A program made the position numbers and the translations under genes. A stretch of DNA of 64,000 nt from Mesorhizobium sp. YC-39 (GTDB lineage: Bacteria > Pseudomonadota > Alphaproteobacteria > Rhizobiales > Rhizobiaceae): positions 109,937 to 173,936 of the forward strand of contig NZ_JAOWPS010000007.1 of assembly GCF_025753795.1 (NCBI RefSeq), in the 5' to 3' direction. Shown here piece by piece: positions 43,995-53,622 of the stretch (positions within the stretch are counted from its first letter, which is position 1; each line of letters opens with the position of its first letter). Under the pieces are notes generated by a model. That model was not told where the DNA came from. It was given only the letters and a program-made list of their open reading frames with translations, and ran no database searches.

Positions 43995-45632
43995 ATGACC
44001 GATGCGGCCGATCAGCTTCCCGGTGACCTTGCCAGTGCGCACGCGATGATCCTCGCCGAGCGTGCGGCCCGCCGTGAAGCAGAAGCCATGGCGGCTCGTG
44101 CCCAGGCCGTGAACTCGCATTCGGATGCGCTGATCGCGCGACTGCGGCTGGAGATCGAGAAGCTGAAGCGCGAGATCCATGGCAGCCGCTCGGAGCGCAA
44201 GGCGCGGCTTCTCGAACAGATGGAGTTGCAGCTTGAGGAGCTCGAGGCCGATGCCAGCCAGGACGAACTGGCTGCGGAGATGGCGGCGCGCTCCTCGACG
44301 GTCAGGGCGTTCGAGCGCAAGCGCCCGTCGCGCAAGCCCTTTCCCGACCATCTGCCGCGTGAGCGCGTGGTCATCGCCGCACCGTCAAACTGCCTGTGCT
44401 GTGGTTCGGCCAAGCTGGCAAAGCTTGGCGAGGATATCACCGAGACGCTGGAGGTTATCCCGCGCCAGTGGAAGGTGATCCAGACCGTGCGCGAGAAGTT
44501 CTCTTGCCGCGAATGCGAGAAGATCGCGCAGCCGCCGGCGCCCTTCCATGTGACGCCGCGCGGTTTTGCCGGACCGAACCTTTTGGCGATGATCCTGTTC
44601 GAGAAGTTCGCCCAGCATCAGCCGCTGAACCGGCAGAGCGAACGCTATGCCCGCGAGGGCATCGACCTCAGCCTCTCGACACTGGCCGACCAGGTCGGAG
44701 CCTGCGCCGCAGCGCTGAAGCCGGTGCATGCGCTGATCGAGGCGCATGTGCTCGCCGCCGAGCGGCTTCATGGCGACGACACCACCGTGCCGATCCTGGC
44801 CCGCGGCAAGACCGATACGGGCCGCATCTGGACCTATGTCAGGGATGACCGGCCGTTCGGCGGGCAGTCGCCACCGGCGGCACTCTATTATGCCTCGCGC
44901 GATCGGCGGCAGGAACATCCCGAGCGCCATCTCAAATCCTTCACCGGCATTCTGCAGGCCGACGCCTATGACGGCTATAACCCGCTCTTCAAGGTGGAGC
45001 GTGACCCCGGTCCGCTGACCCAGGCGCTGTGCTGGGCGCATGCACGCCGCAAGTTCTTCGTGCTCGCAGACATCGCCACGAACGCCAAGCGCGGCAAGAA
45101 CGCCGCGCCGATCTCACCGATTGCGTTCGAGGCGGTCAAACGTATCGACGCGCTGTTTGATATCGAGCGCGACATCAACGGGCTCGCCGCCGACGAGCGC
45201 CTGGAACGACGCCAGCAGGAAAGCCGTCTTCTCGTCACCGAACTTGGGGCCTGGCTGCGAACCGAGCGGGCCAGACTGTCGCGCAGTTCTCCGGTTGCCG
45301 AGCCTATCGACTACATGCTGAAGCGCTGGGACGGCTTCACGTCCTTCCTCAGCGACGGTCGGATCTGCCTCACCAACAACGCCGCCGAACGTGCGCTGCG
45401 TGGTTTTGCTCTCGGCAGGAAAGCTTGGTTGTTTGCAGGCTCTGATCGTGGTGCCGATCGGGCCGCCTTCATGGTGACGCTGATCACCACCGCAAAGCTC
45501 AACGACGTCGATCCGCAGGCCTGGCTGGCCGATGTTCTCTCCCGCATCGCCGACACGCCGCAGAACCGGCTCAGTGAGCTGCTGCCGTGGAACTGGCGGC
45601 CCGCTCGGGCGCTCATGGCGTCGGCCGCGTAA
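43995..45632 (+). CDS. tnpC: IS66 TnpC transposase
   Basis: A 545-residue DDE transposase. An N-terminal helical leader is followed by the zinc-binding CLCCGSAKLAKLGEDITETL and CRECEKIAQP region, then the catalytic core with LHGDDTTVPIL (first D), LQADAYDGYNPLF (second D) and the C-terminal LTNNAAERALRGFALGRKAW carrying the glutamate. It appears full length. Confidence 0.96.
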   Translation: MTDAADQLPGDLASAHAMILAERAARREAEAMAARAQAVNSHSDALIARLRLEIEKLKREIHGSRSERKARLLEQMELQLEELEADASQDELAAEMAARSSTVRAFERKRPSRKPFPDHLPRERVVIAAPSNCLCCGSAKLAKLGEDITETLEVIPRQWKVIQTVREKFSCRECEKIAQPPAPFHVTPRGFAGPNLLAMILFEKFAQHQPLNRQSERYAREGIDLSLSTLADQVGACAAALKPVHALIEAHVLAAERLHGDDTTVPILARGKTDTGRIWTYVRDDRPFGGQSPPAALYYASRDRRQEHPERHLKSFTGILQADAYDGYNPLFKVERDPGPLTQALCWAHARRKFFVLADIATNAKRGKNAAPISPIAFEAVKRIDALFDIERDINGLAADERLERRQQESRLLVTELGAWLRTERARLSRSSPVAEPIDYMLKRWDGFTSFLSDGRICLTNNAAERALRGFALGRKAWLFAGSDRGADRAAFMVTLITTAKLNDVDPQAWLADVLSRIADTPQNRLSELLPWNWRPARALMASAA

Positions 45633-45846
45633 ACAGCGCGCGGAACAGTTCCTCCGAACGCTGAAGACCCTCATCCGTCAGAACCAAGGATTTTGCCTTG
45701 TTGACCGGGTCGGCGATCAGTCCCTTCCGGTGAAGTCGATCCGTCACATCCCAGTCAAAGCCTTTCCAAGCGCACCGTTCATTGTGCAGGGTCAGCCATA
45801 GCAGCGCCAGGACCGCATCATCAATCTTGTCGGTGTCGATCTCCAT
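45613..45846 (-). CDS. DUF6429-like small protein inside IS66
   Basis: A 77-residue protein beginning MEIDTDKIDDAVLALLWLTL and ending near a LTDEGLQRSEELFRALF helix, oriented against tnpC and overlapping its end. Similar small genes often accompany IS66 elements; their role is unknown. It lies inside the right inverted repeat, so it moves with the element. Confidence 0.75.
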   Translation of the reverse strand: MEIDTDKIDDAVLALLWLTLHNERCAWKGFDWDVTDRLHRKGLIADPVNKAKSLVLTDEGLQRSEELFRALFTRPTP

Positions 45847-46895
45847 CGCTGCAGCTTAACACAGACCGCACCCGCCGCGGCCCAGACCGGAGGGATACGC
45901 TTGATCGGGTAATCGAACAAATGAACGGCCCGAACGCTGCCAAGCCGTTCGAGTTCTCGCGCTATAAGGAAAACGCCGTCAAGCTAGAGCTGGAGCGACT
46001 GTTCCATGGCAAGTGTGCATATTGCGAAAGCTTTTATGGAGGCACGCAGCCCGTGGATATCGAGCACTATCGCCCAAAGGGCGAGGTCGAAGGCGTTCAA
46101 GGCCATCCAGTCTACTATTGGCTGGCAATGGATTGGAACAATCTCTTGCCAAGCTGTATCGACTGCAACCGCAGGCGCCAGCAAAAGGCACCAAATGCCG
46201 AAATTGGCAGCGTAGTCAAGCTGCTTTCGAGTGGCGAATTTGACCGGACCAAAAAAATCTCGCTTGGCAAATCCTCGACGTTCCCATTGGAAACTGAGGT
46301 CGGGCGAGCACGCGGCCCCGCTGACCAGCTGCTTGCGGAGCGACGGCTCCTGGTCGATCCGACGCGTGATAATCCCCGCGATCACCTGACGTTTCATGTT
46401 GACCGCGACAATCTCATTGGCCTGGTATTTCCTAGGACGGCCGCGCCGGCAGCGCAGGTCGCCGAAGGGACAGCCAGTTATCCTCCTGCCGATCTCGTTG
46501 GATTAGCCGCTCAGGCTGGGGTAAGTGCGATGGGCCTTGTATCCATCCAGGTCTACGGTCTCAATCGCTTAAGCCTCGTCCAAGCGAGAACCAAGGTCCT
46601 GCGAGACCTCGAGTTCATCTTAGAGCTCAGCATCGGTCTTACCGAGACAATTGATGAGATAGAAATCGAAACGGCTCGCGAGGACGCGCTGCTTGCAGAA
46701 AGCCAGGAACCGCAGAAAAAACAGCTTCTCGACGACATCGCTTTCAATGCGAGGATCAAACGGCGTATCGAGGGGTTCAAACGAGACACCCTAGCGCAGC
46801 TCAAGCGTATGGCCGATCCAAGGTCTCCCTATTCTGAGCTGGTTAGGGCTTGGATGTCGAAATACTTGAACCCATCCGGCGCAGAGAACGGGTAA

Positions 46896-47424
46896 CATAG
46901 AACTGAGCATTGGCATTGAGGGAAGGGCATTCATTACATCGACGCCGGTCTCATGTGGAGAACAGGGCACCCGCGAAGGCTGGCTCGCCATCATGGCTGA
47001 CTGCGAGGCCCGGGCCGTCGGGGCGCGCTGGCACCAATCGTGCTCCTCTGGGCCGCCTTGCTCAAGTCGACCCGGCCAGCATTGCCAAGTTGGCCAAACA
47101 ACTGATCGCAGCCAGCAACATCTGCGCGGTCGCTCGGCCCTGCTTCTTACCGAAAGGGGCGGCGCAGATCCGACGAAGGTGCGTGAGGCACTGCTCTCTA
47201 CGACTTTGCCTATTCAACGGTGTTTCGCCAGCATCGAGTGCAACATCGCCTGTTACTTGCCATCTGTTCATAAAGGTGAAGCCGGCTCCCTGCCACCACC
47301 AGCCCGAACTGATGACTTCAGGATTTAGCGTTTCCACGACAAAAGTGCTTCCTAACTATCGCAATAATGTAAGGTGTAGACGACCGCCTGTGGTAAACTG
47401 AAATCGATTTGGGGGACTCAGTAA
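46896..47424. other. Intergenic region, nothing recognised
   Basis: A 529-bp stretch between the HNH gene and the metallopeptidase gene. No open frame here has a recognisable family. AT-rich sequence near 47350-47400, just before the metallopeptidase gene, probably holds its promoter; AATCGATTTGGGGGACTC precedes the ATG and includes the ribosome site. Confidence 0.45.
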
Positions 47425-49161
47425 ATGGCCACTCTTCAGCCTGTACGAAAGCTCACAATCATCGCCAAGGATCCCGGGCTACGTATGGGAACCAATGGAC
47501 CAATGGTCTTCGCGCAAGTCGATGTGCCTGCCGAAATACTTGGTCCCGGACCGACCGGATACCGGATCAAGGTTGTTGATTACAATGCCACCGAACGGCG
47601 CGCCTATGCCGCGCGACAACGTTATCAGATAGGCGATACGCTGCTCGACCCCTTTGCACCTGCCGAGGGAGAAGTCCTTTCCGATCCCGACTACCAGTCA
47701 CGGGTCATCGACAATCCGAATTTTCATGCACAAAATTGCTACGCGATCGCCATGCGCACACTCGGCCTCTTCGAGCGCGCCCTCGGCCGTAGGGTGAGTT
47801 GGTCATCAGGCGGACACCAACTCCACATCGCGCCCCATGCGTTCGCCTTGGCGAATGCTTTTTACTCCGAACCCGACCGGTCTTTGATGTTCGGGTATTT
47901 CTTTGACGACAAGGGCAAGCCCGTCTTCACCGCGCTCAGCCACGACGTCGTCGCGCACGAGACGACCCACGCTGTCCTCGATGGACTACGCTCTCGCTAC
48001 ACCGAACCCTCGGGGCCCGATCAGGCTGCATTTCACGAGGGTTTTGCGGATATCGTCGCGATCCTGTCGATCTTTTCGCTGCCGGAAGTTGTAGCTGCCG
48101 GCCTTGGCGTAGACGTCAAAGTGCCCGGCCCCGGCGATCCGATGGCATTCATATCGGTCGACAAGGTCACAAGCGAGGCCATTCGGAAATCGATCCTGCT
48201 AGGCATCGGCGCCGAAATCGGAATGGCGAGTGGGGGTGGTCGCGGTGCACTGCGCCAGTCGGTCGAGTTGGAACCGCGTGCCGATATTCTCGACGAGCCA
48301 GCCATGGCAGAAGCGCACAATCGCGGCGAAGTCGTGGTCGCCGCGATGACCAGGGCGTTTGTCGAACTCTGGACAATGCGCATCGCGCGCCTCGGAACCT
48401 TCGGCAGACGTGGCTATAACTTGTCGGCCGTGGTCGAGGAGGGAGCGAAAGCAGCCGCTCAGCTCTTGCAGATGTCGATTCGCGCAATCGATTATTGCCC
48501 GCCCACCGATCTTGATTTTGGGCAGTTTTTGACAAGCTTGTTAACTGCGGACCGAGAGCTGGTACCGGACGATAGCCGCTTCGGCTATCGCACTTTGGTT
48601 AGGAAATCCTTCGCGGATTTTGGCATCGTGCCGCCCGCGGATCGGACGGATGCGGAAGGGTGCTGGCTCTATTTTGCCAAGGGAGAGGAACTTAAATATT
48701 CGCGCAGCAATGCCGAGGCGCTGACGCGCGATGTCAATGAATGCTTTCGGTTTCTCTGGGAGAACCGAGATGCGCTCGGAATCACCGAGCGAGGCTATAC
48801 GCAGGTCGTGTCGCTAGACACGTCCCTCAGAATTGATCCCGACGGCATCCCATTTCGTGAAACAATCTGCCAATATATCCAGCTCGGTCATTTCTTCGGG
48901 TCCGAGCTCATGGCAATCTGCAAGATCAATCCGCTCCCCGACGGCTTCACGACAAAGTCGAGCGTGGACCTGTTCGGTGGCGGGGTCGTCGTGTTCGATC
49001 AATATGGGCGGGTCAAATATCACATCGGAAACGAGCTGATCGGCGAGTCTCGACAGAAGCGGCGGCTCGAATATCTGCGGGATACCGGCCAGCTTCGCGC
49101 GCCGCGCGGGGACGAGCGAAACCGGTTCGCTAACCTGCATCTCGCGCGGATAGGGGGCTGA
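47425..49161 (+). CDS. Gluzincin-type (HEXXH) metallopeptidase
   Basis: A 578-residue protein with the zinc motif H178-ETT-H182 (VVAHETTHAVLDG) and a glutamate at 205 (FHEGFADIVA) 23 residues later, the thermolysin-like HEXXH...E layout. There is no signal peptide, so it probably acts in the cytoplasm, unlike secreted thermolysins. The N-terminal 100 residues and C-terminal 250 residues are unassigned. It is the first of three rightward genes spaced by only 4 and 8 bp, the others being an MBL-fold hydrolase and a DUF2235 hydrolase. The target is unknown. Confidence 0.8.
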   Translation: MATLQPVRKLTIIAKDPGLRMGTNGPMVFAQVDVPAEILGPGPTGYRIKVVDYNATERRAYAARQRYQIGDTLLDPFAPAEGEVLSDPDYQSRVIDNPNFHAQNCYAIAMRTLGLFERALGRRVSWSSGGHQLHIAPHAFALANAFYSEPDRSLMFGYFFDDKGKPVFTALSHDVVAHETTHAVLDGLRSRYTEPSGPDQAAFHEGFADIVAILSIFSLPEVVAAGLGVDVKVPGPGDPMAFISVDKVTSEAIRKSILLGIGAEIGMASGGGRGALRQSVELEPRADILDEPAMAEAHNRGEVVVAAMTRAFVELWTMRIARLGTFGRRGYNLSAVVEEGAKAAAQLLQMSIRAIDYCPPTDLDFGQFLTSLLTADRELVPDDSRFGYRTLVRKSFADFGIVPPADRTDAEGCWLYFAKGEELKYSRSNAEALTRDVNECFRFLWENRDALGITERGYTQVVSLDTSLRIDPDGIPFRETICQYIQLGHFFGSELMAICKINPLPDGFTTKSSVDLFGGGVVVFDQYGRVKYHIGNELIGESRQKRRLEYLRDTGQLRAPRGDERNRFANLHLARIGG

Positions 49162-49165
49162 GACC

Positions 49166-50482
49166 ATGGCGAATCCCGTAACCGCGACCATCCGCGCCTA
49201 TCAGATGGGATTTGGCGACTGCTTTCTGTTGAGCTTCGCTTATGAAGACGAGAGTTCCCGACATATTTTGATCGACTTCGGCAGCACCGGATTGCCCGAT
49301 GAAACGAAAGTCGGTCTCGACGATGTGGCGGCGGACATCGCACTGCAATGTGGCGGTGTACTGGACATCGTGGTCGCGACGCACCGACACAAGGATCATA
49401 TCAGCGGTTTTGCCACCAAAGCGAATGGCAAGGGCTCTGGCGACGTCATCCGCAGCCTTAAACCCAAGCGCGTGATCCAGCCATGGACAGAGGCACCCGA
49501 TGCGCCTGAAGGGTGGTCGGGGCCGGATGGAACCAGCACTAAGCGCGCCTTCGCCACCCAACGGGCATCGCTCGAAAATATGCACGCGGTCGCCCAGGCG
49601 GTGGTCGACAGGCTCGATCGCAAAGGCGGCTTCGATCCTCGCTGGCCGCTGGCGGAAAGGCTCCGCTTCGTTGGCGAGGAAAATATCAAAAATGTCCTGG
49701 CGGTGAAAAACCTCATGGATATGACCGGGACGCCAGAGAACAACCTCTATGTCTATCATGGCTGTGACCTCGATCTCGCCGAGATCCTGCCCAATGTGAA
49801 AGTTCATGTGTTGGGGCCGCCGACCTTAAAGCAGTCGGACTCAATCAAGGCCTACGCGAAGAATTCGGCCGACTATTGGCTGAAGGCGCGCCAATTAGTA
49901 GGGCTTGCGGCGACAGGCGCCGTTGCAGCAAGCAAAACGAGCATGCTTTTCCCGGACCTCAAGAGCACGGACACATTCCGCCAATCGAAGCTACCCACCG
50001 AAATGCGGTGGGTAGCGGAAAGGGTCGATATTGCAGAGCAGGACCAGATGTTGGGCATCGTCACCGCGCTCGACGATGTCATGAACAATACCAGCGTCAT
50101 CCTGTTGTTTGAGGCCGGGAGCAAGAAGCTGCTCTTCCCGGGAGACGCTCAACTGGAGAACTGGAACTACGCGCTTCAGTCGGAGCTGGCGCACCTGCTC
50201 GACGACGTCGATCTGTACAAGGTCGGCCACCATGGCAGCCTCAACGCAACACCTAAGTCGATGTGGAATCGATTCCAAAAGCGCGGCAAGGCCAGCAAGC
50301 CGGACCGTTTGAAGACGGTCATGTCGACCATGGCAGGCAAACACGGCGGCAAGAACGGCGCACCGACCGAAGTTCCCAGAATCCCCTTTGTCAACGAGCT
50401 GAAGGCAGACAGCACCCTATTCAATACGCAGGATCTGCAACCGACCCAACTCTGCCAGGTCATATCCATCGATTTGCGCTAG
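49166..50482 (+). CDS. MBL-fold metallo-hydrolase
   Basis: A 438-residue metallo-beta-lactamase-fold protein. The metal motif is THRHKDH (H73, H75, D77, H78); further family elements are ILLFEAGSKKLLFPGDAQ and KVGHHGSLNATPKSMW. The layout resembles ComEC/Rec2-type MBL domains but without membrane segments. Substrate could be nucleic acid or a small phosphodiester; I cannot tell. The start lies 4 bp after the metallopeptidase stop. Confidence 0.85.
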   Translation: MANPVTATIRAYQMGFGDCFLLSFAYEDESSRHILIDFGSTGLPDETKVGLDDVAADIALQCGGVLDIVVATHRHKDHISGFATKANGKGSGDVIRSLKPKRVIQPWTEAPDAPEGWSGPDGTSTKRAFATQRASLENMHAVAQAVVDRLDRKGGFDPRWPLAERLRFVGEENIKNVLAVKNLMDMTGTPENNLYVYHGCDLDLAEILPNVKVHVLGPPTLKQSDSIKAYAKNSADYWLKARQLVGLAATGAVAASKTSMLFPDLKSTDTFRQSKLPTEMRWVAERVDIAEQDQMLGIVTALDDVMNNTSVILLFEAGSKKLLFPGDAQLENWNYALQSELAHLLDDVDLYKVGHHGSLNATPKSMWNRFQKRGKASKPDRLKTVMSTMAGKHGGKNGAPTEVPRIPFVNELKADSTLFNTQDLQPTQLCQVISIDLR

Positions 50483-50490
50483 GCAATAGT

Positions 50491-51576
50491 ATGACCCGTA
50501 ACATCGTCCTCTGCTGCGATGGCACGTCCAACCAGTTCTCCAAGGATCGCACAAGCGTCATCAAGCTCTTCCACACGCTCGTCAAAAGTGAAGGAACGCA
50601 GCTCGTCTACTATCATCCCGGCATCGGCACTCGGGCGCCGAGCGGCGTCGGAACGAAGACAGGCAGCTGGCTCGGCCGAACAGCCGGACTCGCCTTTGGC
50701 TACCGCCTCCAGGACGACACCAGCGACGCCTACCGCTTCCTCATGAACAATTACAAGGAGGGCGACCGGGTCTATGTCTTCGGGTTCAGCCGTGGCGCCT
50801 ACACGGCGCGCGTCGTGAGCGCGATGCTGCATCTCTACGGTCTTGCGATGCGGGGCAATGACGCCCTTGTTCCGTATGCCGTTGAAATGCTCTGGGCACT
50901 GGCCACCGCCAAGGACGGCGCACCTTACAAGGCATGCGAACAACTAGCCCGGGACTTCAAGCGGACGATCTCCAGCCGCGAGTGCAAGACGCATTTTCTG
51001 GGCGTGTGGGACACAGTTAATTCCGTCGGCTGGATCGGGAGTCCTCTGACAATCCCATTCGGGCGGGACAATCCCGATGTGGCGATCGTGAGGCACGCGA
51101 AGGCACTGGACGAACGGCGAGGGTTCTTCCGCGTCAACTGGTTCAAGGATGACGATATACGCGATATCCAGGAAGTTTGGTTTCCGGGCACGCACTGCGA
51201 TGTCGGCGGCGGCTGGCCCGAGGCGGAGAGCGGGATGTCCAAATATCCACTCGCATGGATGGCCGCCGAGGCGGTCAAGGCGGGCCTTCTCGTGGACCAA
51301 TCCCGATTGGATGAGGTGCTCGGGCTTTCGTCCGGACCCTACGCAACAGCCAGCCCAACCGCCAAAGTTCACTATGGCATGGGCATCTGGTGGGCATTGG
51401 CCGAAATCGTGCCCAAAAAGCATTGGAATTTCGAAAAGCAAGACTGGGAGTGGCGCGCCAACCTGTTTCGGCGCCGGGCGCTCCCGGTGACGCCTATTGT
51501 CCATGATGTAGCGTGGCAAATTCCCGGTTATGCAGTGCCTATGGGGGCGGTCAGACTATCCGTCGCGTTCCCGTGA
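50491..51576 (+). CDS. DUF2235 alpha/beta hydrolase (Tle1-like)
   Basis: A 361-residue DUF2235 protein. It begins MTRNIVLCCDGTSNQFSKDR, has the GFSRGAYTAR nucleophile elbow with Ser100, and WFPGTHCDVGGGWPE in the region of the acid and histidine. The family includes type VI phospholipase effectors (Tle1), but many members are cytoplasmic. No type VI gene or VgrG adaptor is nearby; it instead ends the metallopeptidase-MBL cassette, 8 bp after the MBL gene. A frame extension to 50263 is inside the MBL gene. Confidence 0.85.
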   Translation: MTRNIVLCCDGTSNQFSKDRTSVIKLFHTLVKSEGTQLVYYHPGIGTRAPSGVGTKTGSWLGRTAGLAFGYRLQDDTSDAYRFLMNNYKEGDRVYVFGFSRGAYTARVVSAMLHLYGLAMRGNDALVPYAVEMLWALATAKDGAPYKACEQLARDFKRTISSRECKTHFLGVWDTVNSVGWIGSPLTIPFGRDNPDVAIVRHAKALDERRGFFRVNWFKDDDIRDIQEVWFPGTHCDVGGGWPEAESGMSKYPLAWMAAEAVKAGLLVDQSRLDEVLGLSSGPYATASPTAKVHYGMGIWWALAEIVPKKHWNFEKQDWEWRANLFRRRALPVTPIVHDVAWQIPGYAVPMGAVRLSVAFP

Positions 51577-51832
51577 AGCCCGGCCTCGAAATTTCTAACC
51601 AGCGAAATGATCGTCTATCCGCAGGTTCAACTCGGCTCGAACTAAGCCCTTGTATCGCGCCAAGCCTGATTGCATGCGTCAGAGACACCGCAAAGTCGCG
51701 ACCATCGGACTACGTCGGCACGGCGACGCGGTGTGGAGTTGGAACGGCGAATCTGTGAGGCCTCCCTCTCTGACAGTAGGTGGTGTATCCCCGTCATGAG
51801 ATAGGCCGCACTCCTCGTATAGTTTGATTGCT

Positions 51833-53378
51833 ATGGAACACCGGTTCACCCGCCAGGAACTATTTGACCTCGTTTGGTCCAAGCCAATGTCTCACTTGGT
51901 TGCCGAGTTGGAGACGACGGTGGCGGTTCTCACCACGTTGCTGCGCAGCGCCTACATCCCAACGCCTCCGGCCGGATATTGGAGGCGAAAGGAGTTCGGG
52001 AAGCCAGTCGAACTGCCGTCTTTGCCGCCAGCACTAGGTGGATGTGTCGAACCGCTAATTTGGAACACCGAGAGCCGAGGGGGAAACCGCCATCTCGAGC
52101 AAATCAAGACGAAGCTCAAAGTGGCTCCCGTTGTAAGGCCGGACGTCCAGCCCCCCAACAGCGAGAACAAGGCTCCTCAACCACCGAAGCCGCGTCCGAG
52201 CAAACCGACAACGATGACGCGCGAGGATCTCCACCGCGCGGTGTGGACCACACCGATGTCGAGATTGGCCGAGGGGTATGGAATTAGCGGCAATGGTCTC
52301 GCCAAGATCTGCGGTCGGGCGGACATTCCATACCCGCCCCGGGGGTATTGGCGGCGAAACACGCTGTCGGTAAAGCGCCGAAGCTGACGCCGTTGTCGAA
52401 ATCGGTCGGGACGCGAACCATCATCATTCGTCCGACGCCGTTGCCGCCTCCGCCAATTGAATTGCCGCCGGAGATCAAACAGCAGGCTGACAGAGCTCGT
52501 GCCAGTGCAACTGGACTCGCGGTGCCGGAGCGTTTGATGAGACCACACGCGGTGATCGCGTCATGGCTAGCTGAGCATGAGGAGAAGAAGCGGCGAGCGC
52601 GACAGGAACGCGACCCATGGAGGCGCGATCTATATCGTCCTAGCGAGTTCACGGAAACGGACCGTCGCAAGCATCGCATACTGGATGCGCTGTCTAAGGC
52701 CGTCGAGCGGCAAGGTGGAAAGGTTAAGCAGGGAGAGCGGGGAATGCTCGTCGCCGAAGTCTCGGGCGAGAAGATTGAGTTTCAAGTTCGCGAAAAGCAG
52801 AAGCAGGAACGCCGGGCGTTGACCGATGATGAGAAGCGGTGGCGCTCGCCGGGGGAGAAAAACTGGAAGCAAGAGCTGGTTTCCACGGGACGGCTCGTTA
52901 TCGAGGTCAAGACTTGGCAGTAGCCGGCCGGGCTCTCACGTCAATGGATTGAATCCGACCAGCGGCCGATGGATGACATGCTGCCTGATATTGTTGTCAC
53001 CTTCGTCGCAGCTGGTCCGCTCCTGTGCAGCAACGCAAGGATCGAGAGGCGGCTGAACGTGAGCGGCAGCTCGCCGAACAACGCCGCTATGAAGAAGAGC
53101 GACGGCGCAAACGCTACGCGAACCGTTGGCGGCGATTCCAGGAGATAGCGCAGGATTGGCATAAGCTTGCAACGGTGCGTGACTTTCTCGCGGAACTACG
53201 GTTGATGAACGTTGACCCGTCTACTGAGATCGAGGGACGGAGCGTTGCTGAATGGATGGCGTGGGGCGAAAATTGGCTTGAACGCGCCGACCCCACGGTC
53301 AACGGCGTCGATGGGGTATTCCGGCAGATCGCTGCCATCACCGATTGGACCTACCGATTGAACAATCGAGCGGAATGA
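51833..53378 (+). pseudogene. Decayed gene with repeated HTH-like N-terminal units
   Basis: Three consecutive pieces belong to one former gene of about 510 codons. Piece one (from 51833) has two copies of a unit like TRQELFDLVWSKPMSHLVAE ... IPTPPAGYWRRK and REDLHRAVWTTPMSRLAEGY ... IPYPPRGYW. After the second GYW, near 52348, a single missing G shifts the frame into piece two (to 52923). That ends at a premature TAG at 52921, but the frame continues with WIESDQRPMDDMLPDI. A second shift near 53024 leads to piece three (RQLAEQRRYEEERRRKRYAN) ending at 53378. The family is a common uncharacterised HTH-like protein of proteobacteria. Confidence 0.8.
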
Positions 53379-53389
53379 TTCGGACCCAC

Positions 53390-53622
53390 TCAAACGCCGC
53401 CGAAAAAATACGCTAATCTGCGACGTAACGTACTGAAAACAAAAATAAATCACTCCAAAGACAATCAACGACAATCGGTACGCAGAGATTGGCTGTGAGG
53501 GACCGCCTGACGGGTCGCATACATATTGCCCGCCCGGAATTTTCTGAGTACCGTCAACAGTCAATGAGGTTAGTGACGGTACTTTTTTGCCCCATAAGGC
53601 ATTGAAAGAAAAAAGGAATTTT
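53390..53622 (+). repeat. Right direct repeat bounding the island (attR-like)
   Basis: Same orientation as 20669-20895, sharing the opening TCAAACGCCGCCGAAAAAAT and ordered blocks such as CGCAGAGATTGGCT, CATATTGCCC and the AGTACCGTCA hairpin. No integrase follows it. The distance between the copies, 32.7 kb, would be the island size. Confidence 0.75.
53547..53588 (+). terminator. Hairpin with T-run inside right repeat
   Basis: The same 10-bp arms as in the left repeat, AGTACCGTCA and TGACGGTACT, here with a 17-base loop and followed by six T. The arms are unchanged between copies while the loop differs, suggesting selection on the stem. Confidence 0.6.

Larger units (their letters stand above)
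43135..45898 (+). mobile_element. IS66-family insertion sequence, complete, with 8-bp target duplication
   Basis: A 2764-bp element with tnpA, tnpB and tnpC plus a small DUF6429 gene. Its left end begins GTATCCCC and its right end finishes GGGATAC, an imperfect inverted repeat. The flanks carry a perfect 8-bp direct repeat GCTTGATC at 43127-43134 and 45899-45906, the duplication length typical of IS66. All genes look intact, so the insertion may be recent. Confidence 0.93.
43053..46895 (+). pseudogene. PtuB-like HNH nuclease gene interrupted by IS66
   Basis: The 5' part (ATG at 43053, overlapping the ATPase stop) encodes MRRVDRSQSAEPSILHKPDK and six more residues up to TELD. The rest begins after the IS66 element at 45907. 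Removing the element and one copy of the 8-bp duplication joins ELD-RVIEQMNGP in frame, giving a 356-residue protein. Its HNH site is intact: C64/C67 (KCAYCE), H81 (VDIEHYRPK), C111/C114 and N115 (SCIDCNRR). The 3' part alone can still be read from the ATG at 45921 (324 residues, with the whole HNH), so a shortened nuclease might be made if transcribed. Confidence 0.85.

Noticed and set aside
50491..51576. Calling the DUF2235 gene a type VI secretion effector
   Set aside because: There are no vgrG, PAAR, adaptor or immunity-like genes nearby, and it is tightly linked to a protease and an MBL hydrolase instead.
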